64,000 nucleotides of DNA from CAZVYJ01 sp964631565 (lineage in GTDB: Bacteria; Planctomycetota; Phycisphaerae; SM23-33), in assembly GCA_964631565.1 (NCBI GenBank), contig CAZVYJ010000010.1:9482-73481 (forward strand), written 5' to 3'. Positions 44,391 through 53,381 of the stretch are shown here, piece by piece. The notes beneath the pieces were generated by a model. That model did no database searches. It had not been told where the DNA came from and worked only from the letters and a program-made list of their open reading frames with translations. Each line of letters starts with the position of its first letter. The stretch's first letter is position 1. Made by a program: the position numbers and the translations under genes.

Positions 44391-44752
44391 GCACACTCGA
44401 CGGCGAAAATCTTTTCGGGTCCGGCCCGCACGTCATATCGCCCGGCTCGTGGCGGAGGGATGTTGTGCGTCGAAGCTTTTCCGGCGTCAGCGGCGAGATA
44501 GCCATAGACCAGGGCAAACGCTCACGCGAAATGCGCCAGACCGGCCGGCTCCAGGCCGCTGATGCCGCATCGCTTCAGGCAATCATTTCCCGGATAGAAA
44601 ACCATATCGACGGCGGCTCGCACACGCTCGTCGATAATCACGGCACGATTTTCCGCCGCGTCCTCATGGAGAGCTTCAACATGCCGAGTGGCATCCGTCA
44701 CGGCCGCGGATACTGGTGCGACTACGAAATCATCTACCGCCAACTGCCATGA
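44387..44752 (+). CDS. Phage tail-region protein
   Basis: A 121-residue protein starting MSTLDGENLFGSGPHVISPG. It contains LQAIISRIENHIDGGSHTLV and ends IRHGRGYWCDYEIIYRQLP, a short all-in-one domain. This resembles small tail-completion or baseplate proteins, but the assignment is by position only. ATGA overlaps exist on both sides. Confidence 0.55.
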   Translation: MSTLDGENLFGSGPHVISPGSWRRDVVRRSFSGVSGEIAIDQGKRSREMRQTGRLQAADAASLQAIISRIENHIDGGSHTLVDNHGTIFRRVLMESFNMPSGIRHGRGYWCDYEIIYRQLP

Positions 44753-45480
44753 CAGCCACCTTCACAACCGAAAACATTGACCGCCTCATGGCCACGGAAC
44801 TGCCCGACCAGCTCGGCTGGGAGATAACCTTCCGCTCGCTGAACGAAGACATGTGCCACCAGCTTTACGTCAATGGCAGGCTGGCCGACTGGACCGATTC
44901 ACCGCAGCAGCAGAGTTTCATGCTTCCGACAAGCGACAAGCCTGTCGAGGTTGCCATTATTGCAATCGACCCGGACGAACGGCAGATGAACCTGGCGGAT
45001 TACCTGCCGGATGAAGCAGGCAATTTCAACTGGGTCCACAGCGAAAACGTCGTCAGGGAGATATCCCATCCGGCCGGAAACCGCTTCGAATTGCTGACCG
45101 ACCACGCAACCGGCCAACTGGATGCCGAGCCGGTTGCTTCCCGGCAAGTCTGGCCGGCATGGCTGAACCGCTGGGGACTCGGTGAAGATGAATTCGCACT
45201 AGGCGGTTTCGGCTACGGCGGCAGCACAGCGCCGGGGCTTGGGCGCGGTGCGTTCGGGGCCGGCATGTTCGGCATCAACACCGACACGGTGGAGCTAACC
45301 GTCGTGCTGGCCGAGACCGGCACGCACCGGGTCGTCGTAAGGACCGCCGCGCCGGACAATCGGTATGCGCCCGCTTCAACAAAGCAGATTGCAGCCACGC
45401 CGCCGCCAACGTCGCCGGACGGTATAGCCGTCAGCAATTACAACCACTCGACAGGAATACTTATTCTTGAAATTCAGTGA
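44749..45480 (+). CDS. Phage tail-region protein with Gly-rich linker
   Basis: A 243-residue protein. The N-terminal half is a beta domain (YVNGRLADWTDSPQQQSF). A glycine-rich stretch (FALGGFGYGGSTAPGLGRG, residues about 155-185) is followed by a second beta domain ending LILEIQ. The chosen ATG overlaps the previous stop by four bases. A tail-tip role is likely from context. Confidence 0.55.
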   Translation: MTATFTTENIDRLMATELPDQLGWEITFRSLNEDMCHQLYVNGRLADWTDSPQQQSFMLPTSDKPVEVAIIAIDPDERQMNLADYLPDEAGNFNWVHSENVVREISHPAGNRFELLTDHATGQLDAEPVASRQVWPAWLNRWGLGEDEFALGGFGYGGSTAPGLGRGAFGAGMFGINTDTVELTVVLAETGTHRVVVRTAAPDNRYAPASTKQIAATPPPTSPDGIAVSNYNHSTGILILEIQ

Positions 45481-45488
45481 GGACAAAA

Positions 45489-46439
45489 ATGACTGAACTC
45501 TATCCACCCGATTCCGACCTGAACATGCTGAGCGGCACGTCCGACAGCGAGCAGGAAGTTTTGTATGTCGCCACGGGCGAGTCGCCCTACTACACAAGCT
45601 TTTACAAAATGCTCTACCGCCTGCTTAATGTCGCGCGGCGGGCCGGCGACCTGAGAGTCTACAAGGACGGCGACCTGACATGTGGCATTCGCGCAGGGAA
45701 GTTTCTGAACGGCGATACGGCCGTAAGCTACGCCGGAAGCACGGGCAACGCGCTGACCAATAACCAGACCAACTACATCTACCTGACAGTTTCAGGCTCG
45801 ACGGTAACGGTGAACATCAACACGACCGGTTTCCCGACGCCGTCAACGACACCGCATATCCCCCTGGCGGCCATAGTCACGGCGGCCGGCACGTATAACC
45901 ATACCAACATCACGGACTACCGCGGACGTGCCCTTATGCAGATATGCGGAAACACGCTGCTGAAAGAGGCCGAGACGTTTTTCAACGCCACCGACATCAC
46001 CGGCGCCGAGGCCGAAACGCTTACCAACGGCTCCAACGCCGACAGCAAACATATTCACGCCGCCGCCGGCCTGGCCGCAGCACTGCAGGACGTAATCCCC
46101 TGCCTGACCATAACAGGCGCAAACGACGGCGACGGAACAGGCTCTGCGACGATTCAGGTCAAAGATGCGGCGGGAAATAACCTCGCCCAGCGGTTCCGCG
46201 TTCGGACATGGATTGCCGACGCCGAATACAGCGAGCCGGACCCGCAGACAGACTTCTCCGTGACTACAGGCGAGCAGATGCGCGAACTGGAGGCGAATGC
46301 CGACTACGAAGCCATCTCCGATGCCACCGGCCTTGTGATTATGAATATCGACGCCGGCGGCGCAAAGACTGTCTACGTGATGGCCGAAATCGACGGGCGC
46401 ATTTACAGCAGCGGAGCGATCAACATTACAACTCCGTAG
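45489..46439 (+). CDS. Phage tail fibre-like protein
   Basis: A 316-residue protein. The N-terminal part is helical with repeated Tyr (YYTSFYKMLYRLLNVARR). The middle has NGDTAVSYAGSTGNALTNNQ and strands like those of fibre shafts, and a coiled segment ADSKHIHAAAGLAAAL comes next. A C-terminal beta domain (SGAINITTP) ends it. GAGGA stands five bases before the ATG at 45489. It is directly followed by a 393-base repeat-filled stretch. Confidence 0.6.
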   Translation: MTELYPPDSDLNMLSGTSDSEQEVLYVATGESPYYTSFYKMLYRLLNVARRAGDLRVYKDGDLTCGIRAGKFLNGDTAVSYAGSTGNALTNNQTNYIYLTVSGSTVTVNINTTGFPTPSTTPHIPLAAIVTAAGTYNHTNITDYRGRALMQICGNTLLKEAETFFNATDITGAEAETLTNGSNADSKHIHAAAGLAAALQDVIPCLTITGANDGDGTGSATIQVKDAAGNNLAQRFRVRTWIADAEYSEPDPQTDFSVTTGEQMRELEANADYEAISDATGLVIMNIDAGGAKTVYVMAEIDGRIYSSGAINITTP

Positions 46440-46440
46440 T

Positions 46441-46685
46441 CCACAGATTACGCAGATTGCACTGATATGGAAAATTTGAAATCCGAAATTCTAAACCTGC
46501 CCGCCGTAGCTTCAGCGAAGGCAGGTCCGAAACCTTTCGCCGCCGGAGAGACAAAAACTTTGCAAATCGCGAACTGCGAATCGCGAATCGCGAGTTGTAA
46601 TGTGTCATGCCTTGGCGCCGAGAATAAAGGGCGTCACCGTTACTATCGCGGTGAAATCCGAAATCTGAAATCCGAAATCATAAAT
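46441..46685. repeat. Composite of several dispersed repeat families inside the phage-like block
   Basis: In order: the ACAGATT family (46441-46466), AAATCCGAAATT units (46472-46490), and a hairpin CCTGCC...GGCAGG (46496-46526). Next are GCGAATCGCGAATCGCG units (46566-46596) and AAATCCGAAATCTGAAATCC units (46653-46685). Three of these occur elsewhere in or between host genes of the window, so host repeats have invaded the block. Confidence 0.75.
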
Positions 46686-46820
46686 GTGAAGATTCAACTG
46701 AATCACGGCGACCCGGCCGACGACCAGGCGAGGCTGGAAGAGATTGTAACGGACATTCTAAACCAACAACAAAAAGAGGCACAAGGCACTGGGCAGCAGG
46801 CACTAGTGCCGGATGCCTAG
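46686..46820 (+). CDS. Small protein between tail genes (possible remnant)
   Basis: A 44-residue reading frame from GTG: MKIQLNHGDPADDQARLEEI and a Gln-rich end. The segment DDQARLEEIVTDILNQQQ looks like a real helix. The frame is open further upstream (ATG at 46467) but there it translates only repeats. It may be the 3' part of a phage gene whose 5' end was displaced by repeat insertion. Confidence 0.35.
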   Translation: MKIQLNHGDPADDQARLEEIVTDILNQQQKEAQGTGQQALVPDA

Positions 46821-46832
46821 AACCTATTGCCT

Positions 46833-48980
46833 ATGTCTTTGCTACATTACATCGATAACGAAGTGCCGGATTTCGGAGAATGGGACGCCAAGGTTGAAGC
46901 CGGCAGCTCGACTATTCTGCGGTCGGCGCTTGCCAGTTTCCCGGAACGCGGCAGCTACGGACTGCGAACCACACTGGTCGGCACCAGCGTTGCTTACGTC
47001 AGGAAAATATTTTCATCGCCTTGCCCAATCGCCGCCGGCGGCGACATGTATCTCGGCTTCTGGCACAGATGCATCAATCCGCCGGCGAGTGGAGCGGCAC
47101 CGATAATGTCGCTGTACAGTTCTCTCGGCGGCTACACTACAATGCTGTACTGGACATCGACGCAGTTGCGCGTCTATGTAAAAATGGACTCAGGGGCATC
47201 GACGACGGCCAACTGGACGGCGGGGGCCGGCCGCTGGTACTACGTCGTTCTGCGGCTGCACAGGGCCGCAACGGCGGTTTCGGCCGACGGCTACGCCGCC
47301 CTGTACGTCAACGGCGTCCAGGTCGCCAAGACCTCCCTGGTGGATAACTACGATTACGCCATAGACACCGCCCGACTGTATTGCGGCTCGCAGTGGGACA
47401 TCAAAGACGGCTTCACCTATGATAACGATGAGATCAAGCTCGGCGACACGCTGGCCGACGTCGAGCCGTACAGGCCCGCCCCGGCGACGGAATACGTCGA
47501 GGCGGCCCGGACGCTTGTGCTTTATCGCCAGGCGTCGGCCGACTCGGTGGCGTTCGCAGATTACTGCGTTACTCAGCTGGGCATACCGCGTGCAAACCTT
47601 GTTCCGCTGCCGAACGCGACCGGCGACGAGACGCTGGCGAATTACGCGGCGTTCCAGACGCAGGTCGAAAACGATCTGGCCGCATGGCTGGCGGCCAACC
47701 CGACGGCTGACGCCGACAAGATGTGCTTCATCATCGGTTACGGCGTGCCGGGATATTTCACCGACGGCGCAATCAAGGTCTCCGCGACCAGCCGCCTGAT
47801 GAGCTATGGCATCGCCTATACCAGCGGAGGCAAGGCAAATCCCTTGAGCAGCACAGGCGTCCCGCCTGTGAGAATAACGAAGACCATACTTGATGCGGCG
47901 GCAGCCATGCTCGCCGTTCGCATCGACTGCGCCACGCTTTCAAGCGCCCAAAACATTCTCGCCGCAGGACTGACAGTTTCCGCTCTCGACAGGCTGGCCG
48001 ATACGGACGTGCTTTACAGCAGCGACGCGGATTACCTCGATTCTCTCGGCTGCCAGAAGCTCCGACTGCTGACATCAGGCAATCTGACGATACTGACCAA
48101 CGCCGCGTTCTTTTACGGGAGCAGCGCCGGATCGCTTTTCGCCTCCGGCAGCCGCGCCGCCTACGCAGGCACAGGATGGGGCAGCGCGGATTCGCTGCGC
48201 GAACTGACTAATCAGCTTTATCAGGCGCTGCGATATTACGGCTGGGCGGCGGGCGTCGGCTGGGCCTACCAGCCGGATGAATTCGACGCCGAAAGTTTTT
48301 TCGAGATGTTGCGGATTGGCGGCACATTCGCCGAGGCCGCTGCAGTCGCTATCGCCAGTGTTGACTACACGGCCGTCGTCGCAGGCGAGCCGTTCATGAC
48401 TGTGAGCTTCCCGAAGCACGGCCACAATATTTACAAAGGCATCGGCGGTGTTGAGTCAATCGACTGGTCGTCGCCGGTGGCATGCCTGCGACAGGACCAG
48501 ACCCTGGCCATATTGAAAACCACGCTCACAGCCGGCCGGCGACACATATACGCCGCAAGGGCTGTATCGGAAGCCGGAATTGAAGAGAACGGCATTCTCG
48601 CCACAACGTTCATCGAAATTGACGGACAGGGTACGATGCTGCCTCCGCCGCTATCGGCTCCGTTTGAACTTACAGCCGCAATGCAGAGCGACGGCTCGCT
48701 GCTGGTGAGCTTCTCGCACGAAACCGGCGGCGGAGAAAATGAGCCTGAATCGTTCGAACTGCTCAGCGATTTCGGCACCGGCGAGATTGACACTGAAAAT
48801 CCAGCCGCCACCCTGTCAGACATTTCAAGCGGTCAGAGTGATTTTGAAATACTGGTCGTTACTCCAACGCTGCCGGCGATGTTCGCCGTTCGCGGCATCT
48901 GTGACGGACAGGCCGGCCCGCTCAGTGAAATAATATTCGTACAGGCCCCGCCCTCGCCGCAGCCGCCAACACTGTTCTGA
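46833..48980 (+). CDS. Large tail protein: LamG-like domain plus TIGR03790-like domain
   Basis: A 715-residue protein. Residues about 1-215 look like a concanavalin/LamG fold (GRWYYVVLRLHRA, ALYVNGVQVAKTS). Residues about 220-540 resemble the TIGR03790 family (ARTLVLYRQASADSVAFADY, GIPRANLVPLP, DKMCFIIGYGVPGYF). The C-terminus has fibronectin-like strands and a Pro-rich end. It may be a receptor-binding or surface-digesting tail protein. A palindromic repeat (47852-47870) is translated in frame as part of SSTGVPPVR. The ATG at 46833 comes right after a TTGCCT-type repeat fragment. Confidence 0.6.
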   Translation: MSLLHYIDNEVPDFGEWDAKVEAGSSTILRSALASFPERGSYGLRTTLVGTSVAYVRKIFSSPCPIAAGGDMYLGFWHRCINPPASGAAPIMSLYSSLGGYTTMLYWTSTQLRVYVKMDSGASTTANWTAGAGRWYYVVLRLHRAATAVSADGYAALYVNGVQVAKTSLVDNYDYAIDTARLYCGSQWDIKDGFTYDNDEIKLGDTLADVEPYRPAPATEYVEAARTLVLYRQASADSVAFADYCVTQLGIPRANLVPLPNATGDETLANYAAFQTQVENDLAAWLAANPTADADKMCFIIGYGVPGYFTDGAIKVSATSRLMSYGIAYTSGGKANPLSSTGVPPVRITKTILDAAAAMLAVRIDCATLSSAQNILAAGLTVSALDRLADTDVLYSSDADYLDSLGCQKLRLLTSGNLTILTNAAFFYGSSAGSLFASGSRAAYAGTGWGSADSLRELTNQLYQALRYYGWAAGVGWAYQPDEFDAESFFEMLRIGGTFAEAAAVAIASVDYTAVVAGEPFMTVSFPKHGHNIYKGIGGVESIDWSSPVACLRQDQTLAILKTTLTAGRRHIYAARAVSEAGIEENGILATTFIEIDGQGTMLPPPLSAPFELTAAMQSDGSLLVSFSHETGGGENEPESFELLSDFGTGEIDTENPAATLSDISSGQSDFEILVVTPTLPAMFAVRGICDGQAGPLSEIIFVQAPPSPQPPTLF
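47852..47870. repeat. CACAGGCG-TCC-CGCCTGTG palindromic repeat in a coding region
   Basis: Perfect 8-base arms with a 3-base loop. In frame it encodes part of STGVPPV, a peptide I associate with a palindromic repeat common in planctomycete and verrucomicrobial genomes (from memory, not searched). Confidence 0.6.
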
Positions 48981-48988
48981 GGCACGCC

Positions 48989-50722
48989 ATGCTGACTTTG
49001 ACAATACCGGCAAGAATAATCGAAACCATTTTCAGACGGGCGCATCCGCCAAGAGTGTATGTCAACGGCAAGCGCAACCGAAACCTTCAGGTCGTCACGT
49101 GGGAAGTGCGAAATGCCCCGGACTTCGGCGCGGTGACAATCGCGGCTGCTCCTTCACGGTTTTCGCCGGCAAAAGGCAGGATCGAGGAAACCGACGCGCT
49201 GCCGGCCGTCGGTCAGGCCGTTCTCATCAAGCCGGCTTTCGGCCAGGGCGACGCCGAATTCCGCGGAACGGTCATAAGGCATCGCATGGAAATCGCCGGC
49301 GACGGCGAGCATCCGGTCGCCGATGTTCAACACATACTCGCCGACCTGCTCGCCACGCCCGTTCAGCAGAAATATCTCTTGCAGGACGGCGAAGTTGTTC
49401 TGACCACTGAGGCGGACATCAGCTTCAATTCCGGCAGCAATTCATGGGCGTCGCAGGTAGCGGCAAGCATCAACGGGCGGCTGACTCCTGTTTTCGAGTC
49501 GGACAAAGCCGGGCGAAGATGGACAGTCGCAGATGCACTTGCCTACATCATCGCCGTCGCCGTACCGAAAAGCGTAAGCGTTCCGACATTCACCGAGCTT
49601 AAGCGTCTGGCCGGCGATATCGACCTCGGCCAGCTTGACGCGACAGGCAAAACAGCATCTGACGTAATGGCCGACATCGCACGCCGCGGGGGGCTGGAGA
49701 TCCGCGGTTCTCGCAACGGCTGCGGACTCGTGATATATGATCCGGGCAGGACAGGCCGGCGAACGCAGGTTAACCTTCAGCCGGCCGGCCAGACGCTTTC
49801 CACACGCAGGAGCAATCTGTGGCGAGGCCAAATCAACATCAGCCGCCGCCCGTCGCGAAGGCCGGTAAAGGTCATCGGCGATTACAAGACATACGAATCT
49901 ACCTTTTATCTCAAACCAGGCTGGGATCCGTCCAAAGAAACCGAGCGATGGCGAGACTTCGTCCGCAGCGAATCGGATGACTGGGCCTCGGTCGCCGATG
50001 TCTATCGCAAATGGGTGCTGAACGAAGACGACGCATACGGAGTTTCGCCCTGGTCGCTGGAGGCATACGATTTCGCGGAAATTAACGACGAAGATTTCAG
50101 CTTCCGGACCGCAAGACAATTTCTTCCGTGCGTATCGACGGATAAATCCGGAGACAGCCTCGGCGTAGTTGTGGAAGTGAAATGCGGCTCGACGGCGGCG
50201 TGGCGGCGATGGACAGGCCCGATACGAATCTCGCCGGACAGGTGTGAGGTCTATCTCGACGGCGACGCCCTGCCGGCTGATTACTTCCGGGCTGCAGTCG
50301 ACGGCGAGGCTCAGGTGCGAGTCACCGCCTCTGTAAAATCCGACGTGCGGCTGACGGTCGAGGTAAAGGGCGACCCGCATCTGCCTGTAGAAATAGCCGA
50401 CTATTCCTCGCAGGCTAAATGGCAGAAGCTGCATACCGGCAGCATTTTTTACGGCAAGAGCGGCCTCGGCGCGCCGGCCGAACGCGACGATATCAATATG
50501 CTTCGGAATATCGCCCGCCGATATGCGGAGATAGTTTCCCGCTGTCTCGATGCGACGCTTCAACTCGGCTGGGTGGACACCGCATATCACGCCGGCGACA
50601 TCATCGAGCGAATCGACGGCAGAGAGTTCGAACTTTCCGGCAATCCGGAGATCAGCCCCTACGCGGTATCTGTGCTGCATGATTTCACAAACCAGACCAC
50701 ATCCCTGACTCTGAACGGATAA
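48989..50722 (+). CDS. Tail hub / baseplate-like protein
   Basis: A 577-residue protein. The early beta domain (RVYVNGKRNRNLQVVTWEVR, GRIEETDALPAVGQAVLIKP) resembles tail hub proteins that carry the cell-puncturing tip. A middle segment has TASDVMADIARRGGLEIRGS, which is typical of hub domain 2 in late-control-D-like proteins. The last part (HAGDIIERIDGREFEL) returns to a beta fold. Assignment is by pattern and gene order. Confidence 0.6.
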   Translation: MLTLTIPARIIETIFRRAHPPRVYVNGKRNRNLQVVTWEVRNAPDFGAVTIAAAPSRFSPAKGRIEETDALPAVGQAVLIKPAFGQGDAEFRGTVIRHRMEIAGDGEHPVADVQHILADLLATPVQQKYLLQDGEVVLTTEADISFNSGSNSWASQVAASINGRLTPVFESDKAGRRWTVADALAYIIAVAVPKSVSVPTFTELKRLAGDIDLGQLDATGKTASDVMADIARRGGLEIRGSRNGCGLVIYDPGRTGRRTQVNLQPAGQTLSTRRSNLWRGQINISRRPSRRPVKVIGDYKTYESTFYLKPGWDPSKETERWRDFVRSESDDWASVADVYRKWVLNEDDAYGVSPWSLEAYDFAEINDEDFSFRTARQFLPCVSTDKSGDSLGVVVEVKCGSTAAWRRWTGPIRISPDRCEVYLDGDALPADYFRAAVDGEAQVRVTASVKSDVRLTVEVKGDPHLPVEIADYSSQAKWQKLHTGSIFYGKSGLGAPAERDDINMLRNIARRYAEIVSRCLDATLQLGWVDTAYHAGDIIERIDGREFELSGNPEISPYAVSVLHDFTNQTTSLTLNG

Positions 50723-50724
50723 CC

Positions 50725-51282
50725 ATGATTCCAACCACTACACAAAATGACGGGTTCCGTCGGTTCGCCCAGCTTGGCGGATCGAACGGGATCATGCTTG
50801 TGCGGCTGATTGAAGTGGACGAGGGCAACCAGTACGAGGCCCGGCCGATAGAATTCGACGAAGACGGCGAGACGCAGTTCGTCGGGCAGGAAACTTTCAC
50901 GGTGACCAATCTCGCCGAGCCGGCAGATGCATCAGGACAGATTGAACCGAACACCGACGCCGTCGCAATAGACGTGGAAGGCCGCTGGATAGTCTTCATC
51001 CGGCCGGCTGCGAATCAGACATTCCCGGCCAAAGTCACCTCATCACAGGGCAGCGGAGCATATTACGTGCTTCAGCAGGTGCCGACCGGCCTGGGCACAT
51101 ACGCCGACAAGCAGGGCGCCTCGCAGATTACCGCACAAAACCTGGCTGAAATCTCGCTCGGCCCCGGGGCGGCGGTGGAAACCGGTACGATAGTTATTGT
51201 CTCCGCCGTCTGCGATACGGGCAACCCGCCGACACTCCGCTACATGTTCGACCACCCCGCTTACGCCAAATATCTGGATTAG
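50725..51282 (+). CDS. Phage tail-region protein, unknown
   Basis: A soluble 185-residue protein starting MIPTTTQNDGFRRFAQLGGS, beta-rich in the middle (NTDAVAIDVEGRWIVFIRP) and ending YMFDHPAYAKYLD. It begins two bases after the hub-like gene. No family recognised; virion role inferred from position. Confidence 0.55.
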   Translation: MIPTTTQNDGFRRFAQLGGSNGIMLVRLIEVDEGNQYEARPIEFDEDGETQFVGQETFTVTNLAEPADASGQIEPNTDAVAIDVEGRWIVFIRPAANQTFPAKVTSSQGSGAYYVLQQVPTGLGTYADKQGASQITAQNLAEISLGPGAAVETGTIVIVSAVCDTGNPPTLRYMFDHPAYAKYLD

Positions 51283-51286
51283 TCAA

Positions 51287-52333
51287 ATGTCGTATTCGCC
51301 GTCATGGATAAACGCAGATGCACAGGGCCGCATAACAGCAGGCTCACACAATATCTGCCTCAGCGACGCTGATGAACTGGCCGATGCCGTCAATCGCCGC
51401 CGCCTGCTCACGTATCAGCAACAGCAGGATTTTTCGTCGGCAATTTACAGCGGCGCCCCGGTCGGCCGCTCGTTGATCATCGGCGCCTCCGCCCCGCCGT
51501 TTGACAGCCTGCGAATATCACTCGAAGAGGAAGTGCTCATCGTCTCGGGCGGCGGCATGGGCGGTTCGCCGTCAACGCCGACCTCGATGGACTGGCTCTG
51601 GCCGGTAGCCGACGCGGATGAAAACAAGATCATCGTCAACGACAAGTACGGCGTATCCTCCGGCGAAGTGGGCCTGTTCGCCAAACTCAACGGAACAGGC
51701 AATTGGACCGACTATGCCGTAACCGTCGGCCAAACCGGCGTTCGGGCCGTGCATTTCAATGAAATGCGGCAGGCGGTCGAGTGGCTTCGCCGCGGACGAT
51801 GGAAAATGCCGGTGTATCTCACGACCGGCCTCATCTCCGTGCTGCCCGACACGCCGTGGACCGGCGGATCCGTCGTAAACAACGGCTGCGATGAACTGAG
51901 AACCGCCGGTTATATGGTCATGCTGACCAGTGAAACGCCGCCGCGAGGCATCGTAAACGCCACAGTGCGAAGCAGCAGCTGCCTGGCGATAACGGCCGAC
52001 ACCGACTGCACGATCGAAGCCTATCACTGCCTGCGTGATATGGATTTCTACTCCGATCCGCCCACATGGAACGAATACGACCCAAGTGCATCGCTGGCGT
52101 GGGCTGCAGCCGGCGGCACGGGCTCCGGCGACGCGAACTACCTCGGCTCGGTGTCTCTCACGGCGAACACTACGGGGAATCTATCGTCAAGCGCACTGAC
52201 GACGGCGCTTCAGGCCATGGTGGACGGCGGCGAGCAGCAGTTTCTGTTCAGGCGCAGCGACACCGGCACGGCGAATATCGCCATCTCTGTCGAGGCTGTC
52301 GTCGATTTCGACCTGGACACGCCGCCCAATTGA
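51287..52333 (+). CDS. Probable tail appendage protein
   Basis: A 348-residue protein starting MSYSPSWINADAQGRITAGS, which resembles the start of particle-associated proteins. It has VRAVHFNEMRQAVEWLRRGRW in the middle and a C-terminal beta domain after an Ala/Gly-rich linker (AWAAAGGTGSGDANY). It is probably a fibre or a wall-contact protein. The family is not recognised. Confidence 0.5.
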   Translation: MSYSPSWINADAQGRITAGSHNICLSDADELADAVNRRRLLTYQQQQDFSSAIYSGAPVGRSLIIGASAPPFDSLRISLEEEVLIVSGGGMGGSPSTPTSMDWLWPVADADENKIIVNDKYGVSSGEVGLFAKLNGTGNWTDYAVTVGQTGVRAVHFNEMRQAVEWLRRGRWKMPVYLTTGLISVLPDTPWTGGSVVNNGCDELRTAGYMVMLTSETPPRGIVNATVRSSSCLAITADTDCTIEAYHCLRDMDFYSDPPTWNEYDPSASLAWAAAGGTGSGDANYLGSVSLTANTTGNLSSSALTTALQAMVDGGEQQFLFRRSDTGTANIAISVEAVVDFDLDTPPN

Positions 52334-52344
52334 AAGGCCCGGAT

Positions 52345-52623
52345 ATGGAAGCAATAAGTCTGGTTTCGGATTTCGCGAGTCTGGGAGCAGCCGGCGTCAT
52401 GGGCGCACTGTGGCTGTGGGAACGAAAGCTCAGCCGTCTTCGCGAACAGCAGCTCAGCGAGGCGCACGGAAGAATAATCCGCGATGAGGAGCGACTCGGC
52501 AAACTCACCCAGGTCGTCGAGCACAACACCGCGGCCATCACCCGATTCCACGAAACGCAGCGGGAAGCCTGCGAAACACTCAAACACATTCTTAAGGAGC
52601 TTAATCATGGTCACTGGCACTAG
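52345..52623 (+). CDS. Small membrane protein with coiled coil, holin-like
   Basis: A 92-residue protein. One membrane helix (VSDFASLGAAGVMGALWLW) is followed by a coiled coil (LREQQLSEAHGRIIRDEERLGKL). This resembles XhlA-type or other single-helix phage lysis proteins. It overlaps the next gene by 17 bases. Confidence 0.55.
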   Translation: MEAISLVSDFASLGAAGVMGALWLWERKLSRLREQQLSEAHGRIIRDEERLGKLTQVVEHNTAAITRFHETQREACETLKHILKELNHGHWH

Positions 52624-53104
52624 GGCGCTGGCATGCCTGCTTATCGCGGCCTGTCTGCCGGCGGGCTGTTCCGCGCCGTCGGCGACGCTGGACCTAATAA
52701 CCGCCGCGCGCATGGGCATAAAATCGGCCACCGAGGCACAAACGGCAAACCACGCCGAACTGCTGCAGTATTATGACATGCAGGCGAAATCGCTGGATGA
52801 CGCTTTTGACGCCGACGTCCGGCTGGCGGAAAGCGGACAGCTCAAAGATGCCGACGGCAACTCTCTAAAACTCAGCGCCGAATGGATAATCTCCGCTCGA
52901 AAAGGCTACGCAGCCGCTCGCGACGCGCTTGCCGACCGGAAACGCGGCGCCGAGGCCGCCCACACCGTGAATATCGACAATCTCAAGGCATCGGACGAGG
53001 CCCTGGATATGGCGTCGCAGCTTATCGTTCAGCAATCTTCACTGACACAAACGCTGAAGCAGCACCTGATAAACATTCAAAGGAGACTTATCGATGGCCA
53101 ATGA
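52607..53104 (+). CDS. Phage-block lipoprotein
   Basis: A 165-residue protein. The signal MVTGTRALACLLIAACLPAGC ends in a lipobox (LPAGC) at residue 21. The rest is helical with coiled-coil character (HAELLQYYDMQAKSLDDAFD, LKASDEALDMASQLIV). A lipoprotein next to holin-like genes could act as a spanin for outer membrane disruption, although it is longer than usual o-spanins. AAGGAG precedes the ATG. Confidence 0.6.
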   Translation: MVTGTRALACLLIAACLPAGCSAPSATLDLITAARMGIKSATEAQTANHAELLQYYDMQAKSLDDAFDADVRLAESGQLKDADGNSLKLSAEWIISARKGYAAARDALADRKRGAEAAHTVNIDNLKASDEALDMASQLIVQQSSLTQTLKQHLINIQRRLIDGQ

Positions 53105-53351
53105 AATCATTCAGCAGATAGTGGTCCGCGCCGTTCAGCAGGCGTATGACAAATGGGCCGACGAGCATCCTTCGCTGGCGGCCGTCATCGACCGGATTAC
53201 ACTCACCGAACATGCCGCCGAATCGCTCAGAACCAGCGACGAATACCGCAATGCCGTCGCCGCATATCACGAAAGCAAAAGCGAGCTTGCCCTGCTTCAG
53301 CAGCTTATCGAGCTGGCCGGGCCGATTGTTCAGGCCATACTGGCAGGCTGA
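53094..53351 (+). CDS. Small helical protein at the end of the phage block
   Basis: An 85-residue, all-helical protein: MANEIIQQIVVRAVQQAYDK, then an Ala/Leu-rich C-terminus (ALLQQLIELAGPIVQAILAG) that may associate with a membrane. It overlaps the lipoprotein gene by 11 bases. Function unknown. Confidence 0.5.
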   Translation: MANEIIQQIVVRAVQQAYDKWADEHPSLAAVIDRITLTEHAAESLRTSDEYRNAVAAYHESKSELALLQQLIELAGPIVQAILAG

Positions 53352-53381
53352 TTACCCAATTAAAAGAAAGGTGAAATAATC

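Noticed and set aside
46467..46685. N-terminal part of a 117-codon frame in the phage block
   Set aside because: Its residues come only from dispersed repeats (for example NLKSEILNL and NCESRIAS). Only the last 44 codons might be a gene.
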